Source: Thermodesulfatator indicus DSM 15286
GTDB taxonomy: Bacteria > Desulfobacterota > Thermodesulfobacteria > Thermodesulfobacteriales > Thermodesulfatatoraceae
NCBI RefSeq assembly: GCF_000217795.1
Contig: NC_015681.1
Location: 1,479,244 to 1,543,243, forward strand
Reading direction: 5' to 3'
DNA: 64,000 nt
In this document: positions 52,360 to 64,000 of the stretch, one piece after another
How the letters are laid out: each line of letters begins with the position of its first letter
Position numbering within the stretch: position 1 is the stretch's first letter
Made by a program: the position numbers and the translations under genes
The notes under the pieces: model-generated
The model's input: the letters and a program-made list of their open reading frames with translations, nothing else
Databases searched by the model: none
Told to the model about the DNA's origin: nothing

Positions 52360-54438
52360 ATGGCCAAAGATCTACTTTTTGAAATAGGAACCGAAGAGAT
52401 ACCGGCAAGGTTTATTGAACCAGCCTTAAAAGCCATTAAAAACTTAGCCGCTGAGGAACTCCAGAAGCTTTCTCTTTCCTTTGGCGGAATAAAAACTCTG
52501 GCTACCCCAAGGAGGCTTACCCTTTACGTGGCTGAACTTGCGGAAAGGCAACCTGACCGTGTAGAAGAAATTTTAGGTCCTCCAAAGCAAGCGGCTTTTG
52601 ACGCTGACGGTAAACCCACTAAAGCGGCCCTCGGGTTTGCCAAGAGACATAACGTTTCGGTGGAGGAACTTTCGGTAAAAGAGACGCCTAAAGGTGAGTA
52701 TGTTTGTGTTACTAAGAAAATTCCTGGCGAAGAGACAATCAATCTTTTACCGACTCTTTTAGAAAAGCTGGTAAAGAGTATCCCTTTTCCCAAGACTATG
52801 CGTTGGGGCACGAAGAAGCTTCGCTTTGCCCGTCCCATAAGATGGTTTTTGGCTCTTTACGGCAAACAGGTGATTCCTTTTGAGCTTGCTGGCGTAAAAG
52901 CCGGAAACATCACCTTTGGTCATCGGTTTATGGCCCCTGAGCCTATAGAAATAGAAGACTTCGTTTCTTACGTGCGCAAGTTGAGAGAGGCTTTTGTGGT
53001 TGTGGAACCTGAAGAGCGTTTGGCCAAAACCAAAGACGAAGTCACCGACGCGGCCTTAGATATTTCAGCTGAGGTTTTAGAGGACGTAGAGCTTCTTCAT
53101 GAAAACGCCAACCTGGTAGAATTCCCTTACGCCACTTTAGGAAATTTTGAGCCCAAATTTCTTTCTTTGCCGAGGCCGGTTCTTATCACCGCCATGCGTG
53201 AGCACCAGCGTTATTTTTCCGTAGTTGACAAAGAAGGAAATCTTCTTCCCCATTTCATTGCGGTTAATAATACTAAGCCTGAAGACCCTTCGGCTTTGAT
53301 TGCTGGCCACGAGCGAGTTTTAAGAGCTCGTCTTGAGGACGCAAGTTTTTATTTTGAACGTGACAAAAAGATTCCTCTGGCTGAAAGGGTTAAAGAGCTT
53401 GCTCACGTGGGTTATCATGCTGAGCTTGGCTCTCTTTATGATAAGACCGAACGCCTAGCCAAGCTTTCCGCCTGGCTGGCTGAAAGGCTTGCCCCTGATA
53501 AAAAAGACCTGGCCCAAAGGGCGGCTTATCTCGCCAAGGCCGATCTAGTAACCGAGCTAGTTCAAGAGTTTCCAAGCCTTCAGGGGATAATGGGTAGGGA
53601 ATATGCCCTTTTAAGTGGTGAACCCCCAGAAGTAGCTCAGGCTATTTATGAGCATTATCTTCCGGTTAGCGCAGGTGGTGAGCTTCCTGAAAGCACCCTT
53701 GGGTCCATAGTGGCTCTGGCGGACAAGATGGACACCCTTTGTGCCTTTTTTGGTATTGGTGAACATCCGACAGGAGCGGCGGATCCATTTGGCTTGCGTC
53801 GTGCAGCTTATGGCCTAATTGAGATTATTTTGGCTAAAAATTTCAGTCTTTCTCTCAGCGAATTCATAAATGAAGCCTTAAGTCTTTTGCAGGAACGCCT
53901 TAAGTTCCCCCAAAAAGAAGTTTTGCTTGAGGTTAAACAGTTCATTGGCAAACGTTTTGAAGGAGCTTTGGCCAGCCGCGGCTATAGTGACGAAATGATA
54001 AAGGCGGTTATGGCGGCAGGCTTTGACGATCTGGTAGATACGCTTAAACGCCTTGAGGCCCTCAAAAAAGTTTACGAGAGTGAAGAATTTCCGGCGCTGG
54101 CGGTGGGGTTTAAACGGGTGATGAACATGGTGAAAAAGTTATCGGGAAGGCTTCCCTTTAGTGATAGTCTTTTAAAAGAAGAGCCAGAAAAGGGGCTATA
54201 TAAGGCCTATCTAGAAGTGAGAGAAGAGGCCCTACCTTTGGTTGAAAAGGGAGAATACGAAAAGGCCCTTCATAGTTTTATAAAGCTGAAGAGGCCAATA
54301 GACGAATTCTTTGACCAAGTGTTTGTTATGGTGGAGGAGGAAGACATCAGGCAAAACAGGCTTGCTTTACTCCAAAGAATAGCCGAGCTTTTTCTCTCAG
54401 TGGCTGACCTATCCTACCTTAGAGAGGAAGCGGCTTGA
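52360..54438 (+). CDS. glyS: Glycyl-tRNA synthetase beta subunit
   Basis: 692 residues; tRNA-binding subunit partner of GlyQ. The N-terminal LLFEIGTEEIPARFIEPAL, RWGTKKLRFARPIRW, TAMREHQRYFSV and the HD-like ADLVTELVQEFPSLQGIMGR are family marks, and a helical anticodon-binding region ends the protein. ATG 52360 gives AKDLLFEIG; a GTG at 52351 is less likely. Its end overlaps the convergent hypothetical gene by 30 bp. Confidence 0.95.
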   Translation: MAKDLLFEIGTEEIPARFIEPALKAIKNLAAEELQKLSLSFGGIKTLATPRRLTLYVAELAERQPDRVEEILGPPKQAAFDADGKPTKAALGFAKRHNVSVEELSVKETPKGEYVCVTKKIPGEETINLLPTLLEKLVKSIPFPKTMRWGTKKLRFARPIRWFLALYGKQVIPFELAGVKAGNITFGHRFMAPEPIEIEDFVSYVRKLREAFVVVEPEERLAKTKDEVTDAALDISAEVLEDVELLHENANLVEFPYATLGNFEPKFLSLPRPVLITAMREHQRYFSVVDKEGNLLPHFIAVNNTKPEDPSALIAGHERVLRARLEDASFYFERDKKIPLAERVKELAHVGYHAELGSLYDKTERLAKLSAWLAERLAPDKKDLAQRAAYLAKADLVTELVQEFPSLQGIMGREYALLSGEPPEVAQAIYEHYLPVSAGGELPESTLGSIVALADKMDTLCAFFGIGEHPTGAADPFGLRRAAYGLIEIILAKNFSLSLSEFINEALSLLQERLKFPQKEVLLEVKQFIGKRFEGALASRGYSDEMIKAVMAAGFDDLVDTLKRLEALKKVYESEEFPALAVGFKRVMNMVKKLSGRLPFSDSLLKEEPEKGLYKAYLEVREEALPLVEKGEYEKALHSFIKLKRPIDEFFDQVFVMVEEEDIRQNRLALLQRIAELFLSVADLSYLREEAA

Positions 54439-54864
54439 GATATGCTGAATATATTTGCGCAGATCAGGGGCTAGCTCTTTTTCCGGGTGAACACCCTTTT
54501 CCGCTAGCTCCTTGCGCAAGATTTCCAGGCTACTTCTGAAATAAGTAAGAAAATAATCAAACTCAGCAGGAGTTGGCGAGCGCTTAAGAAAATCTTCAAT
54601 GATCAACTCGGCCAGTTTAAGGAATACTTCTCGTTCTAATTCTTCTGCCTCTTCAGGTGAAACTCTCTTAAAAGTAGAAACCGAGGCCAAAAATAAAGTC
54701 TGGGCAAAACCCATTAAAGCATCTTGAATTTGATCGTTTGATAGATCTACATTTTGTTCTTCAAGTATTTTTTTAAGTTTATTTACAAGCAAATAGGCCT
54801 CGTCCCATATTTCACGGGCAAGGATATCTGGTGAGGCTTTAAATTGAGTTGAGTTTTCTTTCAT
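54409..54864 (-). CDS. Hypothetical helical protein
   Basis: About 151 residues, predicted mostly helical, soluble and charged; no motif recognised. It contains an acidic SPEEAEELEREVF stretch and ends KYIQHISSRFLSK. Starts TTG-ATG; I prefer the ATG. No Shine-Dalgarno is clear. Overlaps glyS convergently by 30 bp and has no partner gene, so only coding potential and length support it. Confidence 0.6.
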   Translation of the reverse strand: MKENSTQFKASPDILAREIWDEAYLLVNKLKKILEEQNVDLSNDQIQDALMGFAQTLFLASVSTFKRVSPEEAEELEREVFLKLAELIIEDFLKRSPTPAEFDYFLTYFRSSLEILRKELAEKGVHPEKELAPDLRKYIQHISSRFLSKVG

Positions 54865-55056
54865 CAAGTTTTTCTATATCAAGAGCTTCTTTTCATGTCA
54901 AAACTTTATGTGCTTTTAATGCTCAGATAGCTTTTTAATTCTTTTTTTTGAATAAATTTAAGCTACCCCCAGGTAATAGTTGAGTTAAAAAATTTAGCGT
55001 TTCAAATTCCTATTTGTTTAGTAGAATTTAGAATAAAAATTTTTAGAGCAGGAAAA

Positions 55057-55874
55057 ATGAAAAAGAAAACTCGAGTTTTGATATGGGATTTGCCAACAAG
55101 ATTATTTCATTGGGGACTAGCCTTAGGTTTTATTGGAGCAGCTGTTTTAGCTTTCTTTGCCGGAGAACATAACCCTTTATTTCCCTATCACGCTATTTTA
55201 GGCTTAATAATCGCTTTTATGGTTTTTTTAGAATTATATGGGGTTTGGTTGGGCCTAAACACGTTCGTTTAAAAACATTCATTTTCAGTCCCCAAAAAGT
55301 TATTGAATATTTTAAAGGGATATTGCGAGGCAGTGGACCAAAATATGTAGGGCATAATCCTGGTTCTGCTTATGCCAGCTTAGCTATGTTTGTTCTTATT
55401 ATTTTGCTGGCCATCACAGGAGTCATGATTGGCCTGGGAAATGAATCAGCTGAAGACTTACACGAGTTTCTGGCCTATATAATGCTTTTTGTTGTCCTAG
55501 CTCATATTTCTGGGGTGGTATTGTACAGTTTACGCCATAAAGAAAATATTGCGGCTAGTATGATCCATGGCAAGAAAACAGGAGATGAGAAAGAGGGCAT
55601 ATCATCTTCGCACCCGTTAACAGCTTTGGTTTTTCTTATTTTGACAGGGGGATGGGCCCTCGGGCTTATTGCTAATTATAATCCTGCAACAGTATCCACC
55701 CGTCTTCCTTTACTTGGAACTCAAATCCATCTTGGCGAAATTGAAGAAAAAGAGCACCAGTTTGAGGAAAGAAATAGAGAAGAACTTGAAAAAGATTATT
55801 ATGATGAGGACGATGAACATTATGATGACGAAGATCACGATATTCATGAAGAAGAACATGAAGATGATGATTAG
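55057..55874 (+). pseudogene. Cytochrome b561-family membrane protein, frame broken at a T7 run, acidic His-rich tail
   Basis: Frame 1 (55057-55272) begins with VLIWDLPTRLFHWGLALGF, the family's first helix with a haem His, then YHAILGLIIAFMVF. Frame 2 (to 55874) continues RIIWGLVGPKHVRLKTFIFS, a helix with ITGVMIGLGNE, DLHEFLAYIMLFVVLAHISG (haem His) and a fourth helix. The frames join at TTTTTTT (55223-55229); one more T restores RIIWG. After helix four is an extraordinary tail of Asp, Glu, His and Tyr (DEDDEHYDDEDHD and similar). Such b-type cytochromes pass electrons from hydrogenases or oxidoreductases to quinone. Whether broken, mis-sequenced or slippage-translated is open. Confidence 0.75.
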
Positions 55875-55968
55875 GGTTAAAAAATGTTAAAACTTGGTGA
55901 CAAGATAGAAAAGTTGTTATATAATTCCTTTTGCCTTCTGGCTGGGCATTAGTTCTTAAACTTAGCCC

Positions 55969-55997
55969 TTGACAAAAAGCAAAGAGGTCGTTATAAA
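55969..55997 (+). promoter_or_regulatory. Sigma-70 promoter of the str operon
   Basis: TTGACA (55969-55974), a 17-bp spacer, TATAAA (55992-55997), about 57 bp upstream of rpsL. A GC-rich imperfect hairpin (CGGCCCAC...GTGGG) follows in the leader. Confidence 0.88.
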
Positions 55998-56053
55998 TTT
56001 TCGGCCCACAAAGAAAGGCCGTGGGTTATATTTTTGTTTGGTGAGGTTTAAAT

Positions 56054-56913
<860 letters not shown>

Positions 56914-56933
56914 TAATTTAGATACCCATTTTC

Positions 56934-56985
56934 AAAGAATGGGGAGACTTTTATAAAAGTTTCCCCATTCTTTATGTTTAAATTT
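56934..56985 (+). terminator. Strong hairpin between rpsG and fusA
   Basis: A 19-bp stem (one G-T wobble) between 56934-56952 and 56955-56973, core GAATGGGGA / TCCCCATTC, followed by ATGTTTAAATTTTTG. It could attenuate transcription between rpsG and fusA or protect the upstream mRNA; fusA has no strong separate promoter that I can see. Confidence 0.75.
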
Positions 56986-57023
56986 TTGTTTGTGAATACA
57001 AGGTAATAAGGGGTTAAGAGAGG

Positions 57024-59111
57024 ATGAATAAGGAATCCTTGGCCAAACTTAAGAAAACGAGAAACATTGGTATTGTTGCGCATATTGACGCCGGAAAAAC
57101 TACAACTACTGAGCGTATCCTTTATTATACCGGCCGTACCCACAAGATTGGTGAAGTTCACGAAGGTACGGCTACTATGGACTATATGCCCCAGGAGCAG
57201 GAAAGGGGAATTACTATCACTTCTGCTTGCACTACTTGCTTCTGGCGGGATCACCGAATTAACATCATTGATACCCCTGGTCACGTGGACTTTACGGTAG
57301 AGGTTGAACGTGCTCTACGCGTACTTGACGGAGCCGTAGTTATCTTCTGTGCGGTTGGCGGTGTTGAACCTCAGTCTGAAACGGTTTGGCGCCAGGCTGA
57401 CAAGTATGGCGTTCCCCGTATCACTTTCGTTAACAAGATGGACCGTGTGGGGGCCAATTTTGAGGCTGTTCTTGAGCAAATGAAGTCTCGCTTGGGTGCT
57501 AATCCGGTGGCTATCCAGATCCCTTATGGAGCGGAAGAAGATTTCCGTGGAGTTATCGATCTGGTTGAGATGAAGGCCATCGTTTGGGATGAATCTACTC
57601 TTGGGGCACGCTTTCACGAAGAAGAAATCCCCGCTGAATTAAAAGACAAAGCTGAAGAGTTTCGTAATCGCATGCTTGAGGCTTTGGCTGATGTCAGCGA
57701 AGATATAATGATCAAATACCTTGAAGGTGAAGAAATTTCTCCTAAAGAAATTCGCGAAGCTCTTCGCGAAGGTGCCGTGAAGCTTCAGTTGGTGCCGGTT
57801 CTTTGTGGTTCTGCTTTTAAAAATAAAGGTGTTCAGCCTCTGCTCGACGCTATTATAGATTATCTACCTTCTCCTTTAGATATTCCACCGGTTAAAGGAG
57901 TTAATCCTGAAACTGGTGAAGTAGAAGAGCGTATTACCGACCCAGATGCTCCTCTTGCTGCTTTGGCTTTTAAGATTATGACTGACCCCTACGTGGGAAC
58001 TCTTACTTTCTTGCGTATTTATTCTGGAAAAATTGAAACGGGCATGAGCGTTTATAACGCGACTAAGGGCAAGCGTGAACGTATTGGCCGTTTGGTGCGT
58101 ATGCATGCCAATCGCCGTGAAGAAATTACCGAAGCAGAAGCTGGTGATATCGTGGCGGCCCTTGGTTTGAGAAATACCACTACTGGTGATACCCTTTGTG
58201 ATGAAAATCATCCAATAGAGCTTGAGTCTCTAGAGATCCCAGAGCCGGTTATTTCGGTGGCTATTGAGCCGAAAACCAAGGCTGACCAGGAAAAGCTTTC
58301 GGTTGCCCTTCAAAAAATTGCCCTTGAAGATCCGTCTTTCCGGGTGGTGACAGATCATGAGACCGGTCAGACCCTTATTTGGGGGATGGGCGAGCTTCAC
58401 CTGGAGATCATTGTTGACCGTCTTACCCGTGAGTTTAAAGTTCAGGCAAACGTTGGTAAACCTGAAGTAGCCTATCGTGAAACCATAACCGCTTCTGCTG
58501 AAGCTGAAGGGAAATATATCAAGCAGACAGGTGGTCGCGGTCAGTATGGTCACGTAAAAATCGTTATTGAACCAAATCCCGAAAAGGGCTTTGAGTTTAT
58601 ATCTGAAATTGTGGGAGGGGCTATTCCTAAAGAGTTTATACCTGCTGTAGAAAAAGGGGTTAAAGAGGCCATGGAGCAGGGTGTAGTGGCGGGTTATCCA
58701 ATGGTTGACGTTAAAGTTCGCCTTGTTGATGGTAGCTACCACGAAGTTGACTCTTCAGAAATTGCGTTTGCTATTGCTGGTTCCATGGCTTTTAAAGATG
58801 CGGCTCAGAAGGCTAAGCCTATTCTCCTTGAGCCCATTATGAAACTTGAGGTAGTCACTCCTGAAGAATATCTTGGTGATGTTTTGGGAGACATTTCTTC
58901 TCGTAGGGGTAAGGTCCAGGGGATGGAACAGCGTCCTGGCGTAAGGGTAATAAAAGCCCTTGTCCCCTTGGCAGAAATGTTTGGATATGCTACAGAACTT
59001 CGTTCTAAGACACAGGGCCGAGCAACCTTTACCATGCAGTTCTCGCACTATGAAAAATTGCCTGAGGCCCTGGCGGAAGAGATTGTCCGTAAGTCTAAGT
59101 TAGCAGCGTAA
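57024..59111 (+). CDS. fusA: Elongation factor G
   Basis: 695-residue translocation GTPase. G-motifs [27 protein letters not shown] and NKMDR; domain [15 protein letters not shown]-terminal [15 protein letters not shown] and [18 protein letters not shown]. Normal length and codons typical of the ribosomal block (CGT, GTT). Confidence 0.98.
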   Translation: MNKESLAKLKKTRNIGIVAHIDAGKTTTTERILYYTGRTHKIGEVHEGTATMDYMPQEQERGITITSACTTCFWRDHRINIIDTPGHVDFTVEVERALRVLDGAVVIFCAVGGVEPQSETVWRQADKYGVPRITFVNKMDRVGANFEAVLEQMKSRLGANPVAIQIPYGAEEDFRGVIDLVEMKAIVWDESTLGARFHEEEIPAELKDKAEEFRNRMLEALADVSEDIMIKYLEGEEISPKEIREALREGAVKLQLVPVLCGSAFKNKGVQPLLDAIIDYLPSPLDIPPVKGVNPETGEVEERITDPDAPLAALAFKIMTDPYVGTLTFLRIYSGKIETGMSVYNATKGKRERIGRLVRMHANRREEITEAEAGDIVAALGLRNTTTGDTLCDENHPIELESLEIPEPVISVAIEPKTKADQEKLSVALQKIALEDPSFRVVTDHETGQTLIWGMGELHLEIIVDRLTREFKVQANVGKPEVAYRETITASAEAEGKYIKQTGGRGQYGHVKIVIEPNPEKGFEFISEIVGGAIPKEFIPAVEKGVKEAMEQGVVAGYPMVDVKVRLVDGSYHEVDSSEIAFAIAGSMAFKDAAQKAKPILLEPIMKLEVVTPEEYLGDVLGDISSRRGKVQGMEQRPGVRVIKALVPLAEMFGYATELRSKTQGRATFTMQFSHYEKLPEALAEEIVRKSKLAA

Positions 59112-59124
59112 AGGAGGAGAGGAA

Positions 59125-60324
<1,200 letters not shown>

Positions 60325-60348
60325 TTTTAGGAGGCTTGAGGTCCGGTC

Positions 60349-60663
60349 ATGATAGTCCCGACCCAGAAAATACGAATAAAATTAAAGGCGTTTGATCATA
60401 AGATACTTGATCATTCAGTGGCAGAGATTGTGCGTACGGCACGTGATACCGGAGCAAGGGTAGTGGGTCCTATTCCGCTTCCGACTAAAATAAGTCGTTG
60501 GACGGTGCTTCGTTCACCGCATATTGACAAAAATTCGCGGGAGCAATTTGAGATTCGGACCCACAAGCGGCTGCTCGATATACTTGAGCCAACCCAGCAG
60601 ACTATTGACGCGTTGATGCAGCTTGAGCTCCCTGCCGGGGTTGAAGTGGAAATCAAGCTCTAA
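60349..60663 (+). CDS. rpsJ: Ribosomal protein S10
   Basis: 104 residues ([52 protein letters not shown]). First gene of the S10 operon; also the usual NusE partner in antitermination. 25 bp after tuf. Confidence 0.98.
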   Translation: MIVPTQKIRIKLKAFDHKILDHSVAEIVRTARDTGARVVGPIPLPTKISRWTVLRSPHIDKNSREQFEIRTHKRLLDILEPTQQTIDALMQLELPAGVEVEIKL

Positions 60664-60675
60664 GGGGTGTGAGAG

Positions 60676-61317
60676 ATGTCTATGGTTCAAGGACTAATTG
60701 GAAAAAAATTAGGAATGACCCGTATATTTACCCCTTCAGGGGAAGCGGTTCCGGTGACGGTAATAGAGCTTGGCCCCTGTACGGTGGTGCAGGTAAAAAC
60801 ACAAGACCGTGATGGATATAATGCCGTGCAGTTGGGTTTTAAGCCCAAAAAGTTGACCAAGCTAAACAAACCCATGCAAGGGCATTTTACCAAAGCCGGG
60901 CTTGATCATGGCTTTTATGTATTGAAAGAATTTAAAGTAGATGACCCTGAAGCCTTTTCACCTGGGCAGGTTATCACTTTAGCCGATCTTTCTATTGAGC
61001 CTGGTAAAAAGATCAAGGTTACCGGAAAAAGTAAGGGTCGGGGGTTTACCGGAGCTATTAAGCGCTGGGGTTTTAGGCGTCAGCCTATGAGCCACGGTGC
61101 TAAACAGGTACACCGTAAGCCTGGTTCAAGTGGAGCCAGTGCTTTTCCAGGCCGGGTAATCAAGGGTAAAAAGATGCCTGGGCACTACGGTAACGAGACG
61201 GTTACTATCAGAAACTTAAGCATTGTTGACGTTAAACCTGAGAAGAATGTTATTTTAGTTAAAGGTGCGGTGCCTGGTTCGGTAAACAGCTACGTTTACG
61301 TATATTTTAACACGTAG
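60676..61317 (+). CDS. rplC: Ribosomal protein L3
   Basis: 213 residues; 50S assembly initiator. GLIGKKLGMTRIFTPSGEAV, then SKGRGFTGAIKRWGF and the loop PMSHGAKQVHRKPGSSG. Start ATG 60676 (another ATG two codons on is possible). Confidence 0.98.
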   Translation: MSMVQGLIGKKLGMTRIFTPSGEAVPVTVIELGPCTVVQVKTQDRDGYNAVQLGFKPKKLTKLNKPMQGHFTKAGLDHGFYVLKEFKVDDPEAFSPGQVITLADLSIEPGKKIKVTGKSKGRGFTGAIKRWGFRRQPMSHGAKQVHRKPGSSGASAFPGRVIKGKKMPGHYGNETVTIRNLSIVDVKPEKNVILVKGAVPGSVNSYVYVYFNT

Positions 61318-61330
61318 AGGAGAAAGTATT

Positions 61331-61954
61331 ATGGCCACGGTAGCGGTGGTTAATAATAAAAAAGAAAAGGTGGACGAAGTGAATCTTCGAGAAGATATTT
61401 TCAATGTGCCGGTTAAAGTAGGGCTTTTGCACCAAGTAGTTCGTTGGCAGATGGCCCGCTGGCGAGCAGGAACTGCTTGTACCAAAACTCGTGGTGAGGT
61501 GCGTGGTGGTGGGCGTAAGCCCTGGCGTCAGAAGGGAACAGGTCGTGCGCGTCAAGGGAGTATTAGAGCGCCTCATTGGGTTGGTGGTGGAGTGGTTTTT
61601 GGTCCTAAGCCTCGTGATTACGAATTTAAAGTTAACAAAAAGGAACGCCGTTTGGCTTTAAAGATGGCGCTTTCGGCTAGGGCTCAGGAAGGAAAGCTTC
61701 TAGTAGTAGATGATTTTGGTCTGGACGAGATTAAGACTAAAAAGTTTGTTGAGTTTCTAAAAGGGCTTGGGGCAGAAGATGCCTTGGTAGTACTTCCTGA
61801 GCGAGATGAGGTGGTTGAAAAGAGTGCTCGTAATTTGCCCACAGTAAAAGTGCTTACGGTAGATGGTTTAAATGTTTATGACATTTTGGACTACGAATAT
61901 TTGATTATAAAACGTGAGGCCTTGCCAAAAATCGAAGAGAGGCTTTCAAGATGA
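61331..61954 (+). CDS. rplD: Ribosomal protein L4
   Basis: 207 residues; exit-tunnel protein. The tunnel loop [20 protein letters not shown] and [20 protein letters not shown] are typical. The end overlaps rplW by 4 bp (ATGA). Confidence 0.98.
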   Translation: MATVAVVNNKKEKVDEVNLREDIFNVPVKVGLLHQVVRWQMARWRAGTACTKTRGEVRGGGRKPWRQKGTGRARQGSIRAPHWVGGGVVFGPKPRDYEFKVNKKERRLALKMALSARAQEGKLLVVDDFGLDEIKTKKFVEFLKGLGAEDALVVLPERDEVVEKSARNLPTVKVLTVDGLNVYDILDYEYLIIKREALPKIEERLSR

Positions 61955-62241
61955 AGGATCCAAGAACAATTATTCTAAAACCGGTTATCAGTGAAAAGGC
62001 CATGATGCTTAAAGAAAAGAACAATCAGGTGACTTTTTGGGTAGCACCTGACGCTAACAAAATAGAAATCAAAAAGGCGGTAGAAACTCTTTTTGATGTG
62101 AAGGTTGAAAAGGTGCAGACCATCAGAGTTAAAGGAAAGCCCAAGAGAATGGGGCGTTTTGAAGGGCGTCGTCCTTTACGTAAAAAGGCTATTGTACGTC
62201 TTGCCCCCGGGCACAATATAGAAATTTTTGAAGCAGTGTAA
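61951..62241 (+). CDS. rplW: Ribosomal protein L23
   Basis: 96 residues at the tunnel exit, docking site for SRP and trigger factor. [20 protein letters not shown] at the start and [17 protein letters not shown] loop. Confidence 0.97.
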   Translation: MKDPRTIILKPVISEKAMMLKEKNNQVTFWVAPDANKIEIKKAVETLFDVKVEKVQTIRVKGKPKRMGRFEGRRPLRKKAIVRLAPGHNIEIFEAV

Positions 62242-62252
62242 GGGGTAGGGTT

Positions 62253-63080
62253 ATGCCGATTAAAAAGTGTAAGCCAACATCACCTGGCCGGCGTTTTATG
62301 AGTTTTGTAATAGACCCGGATTTGACGCCGGGTAAAGAGCCGGAGAAGTCTCTTCTTGAGCCTTTGAAGAAGACCGGCGGGCGTAATGTATATGGTCGGG
62401 TAACGGTTAGGTTTAGAGGTGGTGGACATAAACGTCTTTATCGTCGTATAGATTTTAAACGTAATAAAGATGGTATTCCGGCTAAAGTAGCGGCTATTGA
62501 ATATGACCCTAATCGTTCAGCTAATATTGCCCTTTTGCACTACGCGGACGGAGAAAAGCGTTATATTCTTGCACCACTTGGCCTTAAAGTGGGCGATATT
62601 TTAATGTCTGGGGAAAACGTAGAGGTAAAAGTGGGTAATTGTATGCCCCTTAAGAATATCCCGCTTGGTACTATTATTCACAATATTGAGTTAAGGCCAG
62701 GTAAAGGTGGACAGATGGCCAGAGCGGCGGGAACTTTTGCTCAGCTTATGGCCAAAGAAGGTGATTATGCCCACTTGAGATTACCTTCAGGTGAAATTAG
62801 AATGGTTCACCTTAACTGCCGGGCTACAATTGGTCAGGTAGGCAATATTGACCACGAGAACGTAACTTTAGGGAAGGCCGGGCGTTCCCGTTGGTTGGGT
62901 AGAAGGCCGCATGTGCGCGGTGTGGCTATGAACCCGGTGGATCACCCCATGGGTGGTGGTGAAGGTCGCACTCACGGTGGGCGTCATCCGTGCTCACCTT
63001 GGGGGCAGTTAGCCAAAGGGCTTAAAACTAGAGGTAAAAAACCCTCTGACAAATTTATTGTTAGAAGACGTAAGGGCTAG
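62253..63080 (+). CDS. rplB: Ribosomal protein L2
   Basis: 275 residues near the peptidyl-transferase centre. [31 protein letters not shown] and the conserved [20 protein letters not shown] with its functional His. Confidence 0.98.
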   Translation: MPIKKCKPTSPGRRFMSFVIDPDLTPGKEPEKSLLEPLKKTGGRNVYGRVTVRFRGGGHKRLYRRIDFKRNKDGIPAKVAAIEYDPNRSANIALLHYADGEKRYILAPLGLKVGDILMSGENVEVKVGNCMPLKNIPLGTIIHNIELRPGKGGQMARAAGTFAQLMAKEGDYAHLRLPSGEIRMVHLNCRATIGQVGNIDHENVTLGKAGRSRWLGRRPHVRGVAMNPVDHPMGGGEGRTHGGRHPCSPWGQLAKGLKTRGKKPSDKFIVRRRKG

Positions 63081-63092
63081 GAGAGGTGAGAT

Positions 63093-63380
63093 ATGCCTAG
63101 GTCAAAGAAGAAAGGGCCATTTGTTGATGAACATCTCTGGAAAAAGGTGCGTAAGGCCCTTGAGACTGGAGATAAAAAAGTTATCAAGACTTGGAGCCGA
63201 CGCTCAACTATTTTGCCTGAGTTTGTGGGCTTGACCTTCGCCGTGCACAATGGCCATAAATTTATTCCGGTTTATGTTACTGAGAACATGGTTGGCCACA
63301 AACTCGGTGAGTTTGCCCCTACGAGGACGTATAGGGGGCATGCTGCTGATAAAGGTAAAGTAAAAGGTAAGAAGAAATAG
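63093..63380 (+). CDS. rpsS: Ribosomal protein S19
   Basis: 95 residues of the 30S head: [51 protein letters not shown]. Confidence 0.98.
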   Translation: MPRSKKKGPFVDEHLWKKVRKALETGDKKVIKTWSRRSTILPEFVGLTFAVHNGHKFIPVYVTENMVGHKLGEFAPTRTYRGHAADKGKVKGKKK

Positions 63381-63389
63381 GAGTGAGTT

Positions 63390-63731
63390 ATGGAAGCGCG
63401 GGCGCAAGCTAAATATGTACGTATATCACCGTATAAAGCGCGTTTAGTGGTAGATCTCATTCGCGGCAAATCTGTAGATGAGGCCTTGAAAATTTTGCAG
63501 TTTACCCCTAAAAAGGGAGCGCGTTTGGTGCGCAAAGTATTGGAATCGGCAGTGGCTAATGCAGAACATAATTATCAGATGGATCCAGACCAGCTTTATG
63601 TAAAAAGGGCGTATGTAGATGAAGGTCCGCGTCTTAAAAGATTTTGGCCGCGGGCTTTTGGTAGGGCTAGCCGGATTTTAAAGCGCACCAGCCACATTAC
63701 CGTGGTGGTAGAAGAAAAACCTGAGAAATAG
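63390..63731 (+). CDS. rplV: Ribosomal protein L22
   Basis: 113 residues of the exit tunnel: [32 protein letters not shown] and the loop [17 protein letters not shown]. Confidence 0.98.
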   Translation: MEARAQAKYVRISPYKARLVVDLIRGKSVDEALKILQFTPKKGARLVRKVLESAVANAEHNYQMDPDQLYVKRAYVDEGPRLKRFWPRAFGRASRILKRTSHITVVVEEKPEK

Positions 63732-63746
63732 CAAGGAGGGCGAGCT

Positions 63747-64000
63747 TTGGGTCAGAAAGTAAATCCCATAGGATTGAGAATAGGGATAACCAGGACTTGG
63801 GATTCCCGCTGGTTTGCTAAAGGCGATTTTCCTAAGTTTGTACATGAAGATTACCGTATACGCCGTTTTATAAAAGACCGGCTTAAACATGCGGGGATTT
63901 CTAAAATAGAAATTGAGCGGGCGGCCAATAAAGTACGCATTATTATACACACAGCTCGCCCGGGTATTGTCATCGGTAAAAAAGGTGTTGAAATAGAAGC
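63747..64000 (+). CDS. rpsC: Ribosomal protein S3 (cut by right edge)
   Basis: Starts with TTG at 63747 after CAAGGAGGG. The product [20 protein letters not shown] is the typical S3 N-terminus, continuing to [17 protein letters not shown] (KH domain GKKG) where the window ends. No ATG or GTG fits, so the TTG start is real. Confidence 0.96.
   Translation, partial: MGQKVNPIGLRIGITRTWDSRWFAKGDFPKFVHEDYRIRRFIKDRLKHAGISKIEIERAANKVRIIIHTARPGIVIGKKGVEIE

Overview
The window looks like the chromosome of a thermophilic, strictly anaerobic, chemolithotrophic bacterium, most probably a member of the Thermodesulfobacteriota (Thermodesulfatator / Thermosulfurimonas-like). This assignment is inferred from gene content, not from a search. 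The grounds are a full-length reverse gyrase, a pyruvate/2-oxoacid:ferredoxin oxidoreductase operon, a Ni-CO dehydrogenase, a corrinoid methyltransferase with its ferredoxin-ASKHA reactivase, archaeal-like accessory genes, and a bacterial str-S10 ribosomal block.

Layout. 1-6 kb: a PPDK-like phosphotransferase (cut by the left edge), then gap-pgk-tpiA-secG. 6-10.3 kb (minus): hemA, a CcsA-type cytochrome c assembly protein, an HDOD protein and a pentapeptide-repeat potassium channel. 10.4-16.4 kb: porCDAB, tRNA-Gly, cooS and an RcoM-like PAS-LytTR regulator. 16.4-22.3 kb: tRNA-Leu, a lon-ku-ligase operon, mdh, a freestanding ThrRS-type editing domain and tRNA-Phe. 22.3-30.8 kb: an arsR / broken permease / thioredoxin-like operon, a cobalamin riboswitch driving acsE-RACo-cobU, a RAYT transposase and a second permease. 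31-34 kb: a chemoreceptor with a nonsense codon and a nitroreductase. 34.3-40 kb: a repeat-bounded cassette with a sigma-54-driven PEP-CTERM protein, a B12-radical SAM protein and two FeeM-type N-acyl amino acid synthases. 40-45 kb: creatininase-like, TlpA-like, a selenocysteine-containing selD, a hybrid histidine kinase and an FmdB zinc ribbon. 45-55.9 kb: Fe-S/DUF3786 protein, reverse gyrase, ANTAR regulator, a second RAYT, glyQS, a hypothetical gene and a frameshifted b561 cytochrome. 56 kb to the end: rpsL-rpsG-fusA-tuf and the S10 operon to rpsC (cut).

How it works together. Por, CooS, AcsE and RACo are parts of a ferredoxin-linked Wood-Ljungdahl economy. The B12 riboswitch ties the corrinoid-dependent methyl transfer to corrinoid supply. 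The PAS-LytTR protein beside cooS looks like a CO-sensing regulator, and cooS has a perfect 16-bp hairpin that buries its Shine-Dalgarno.

Two repeat families run through the window. One is a RAYT-associated motif, GGGACAGGC, with 14 exact copies including one perfect 20-bp REPIN hairpin and copies inside genes. The other is an intergenic family built on GTCACTGCGAG / CGAAGCAGTCTC units, which bounds the PEP-CTERM cassette in inverted orientation. Three genes are interrupted (permease, chemoreceptor, b561 cytochrome), and two of the frameshifts sit in homopolymer runs, so either decay or sequencing error is possible.
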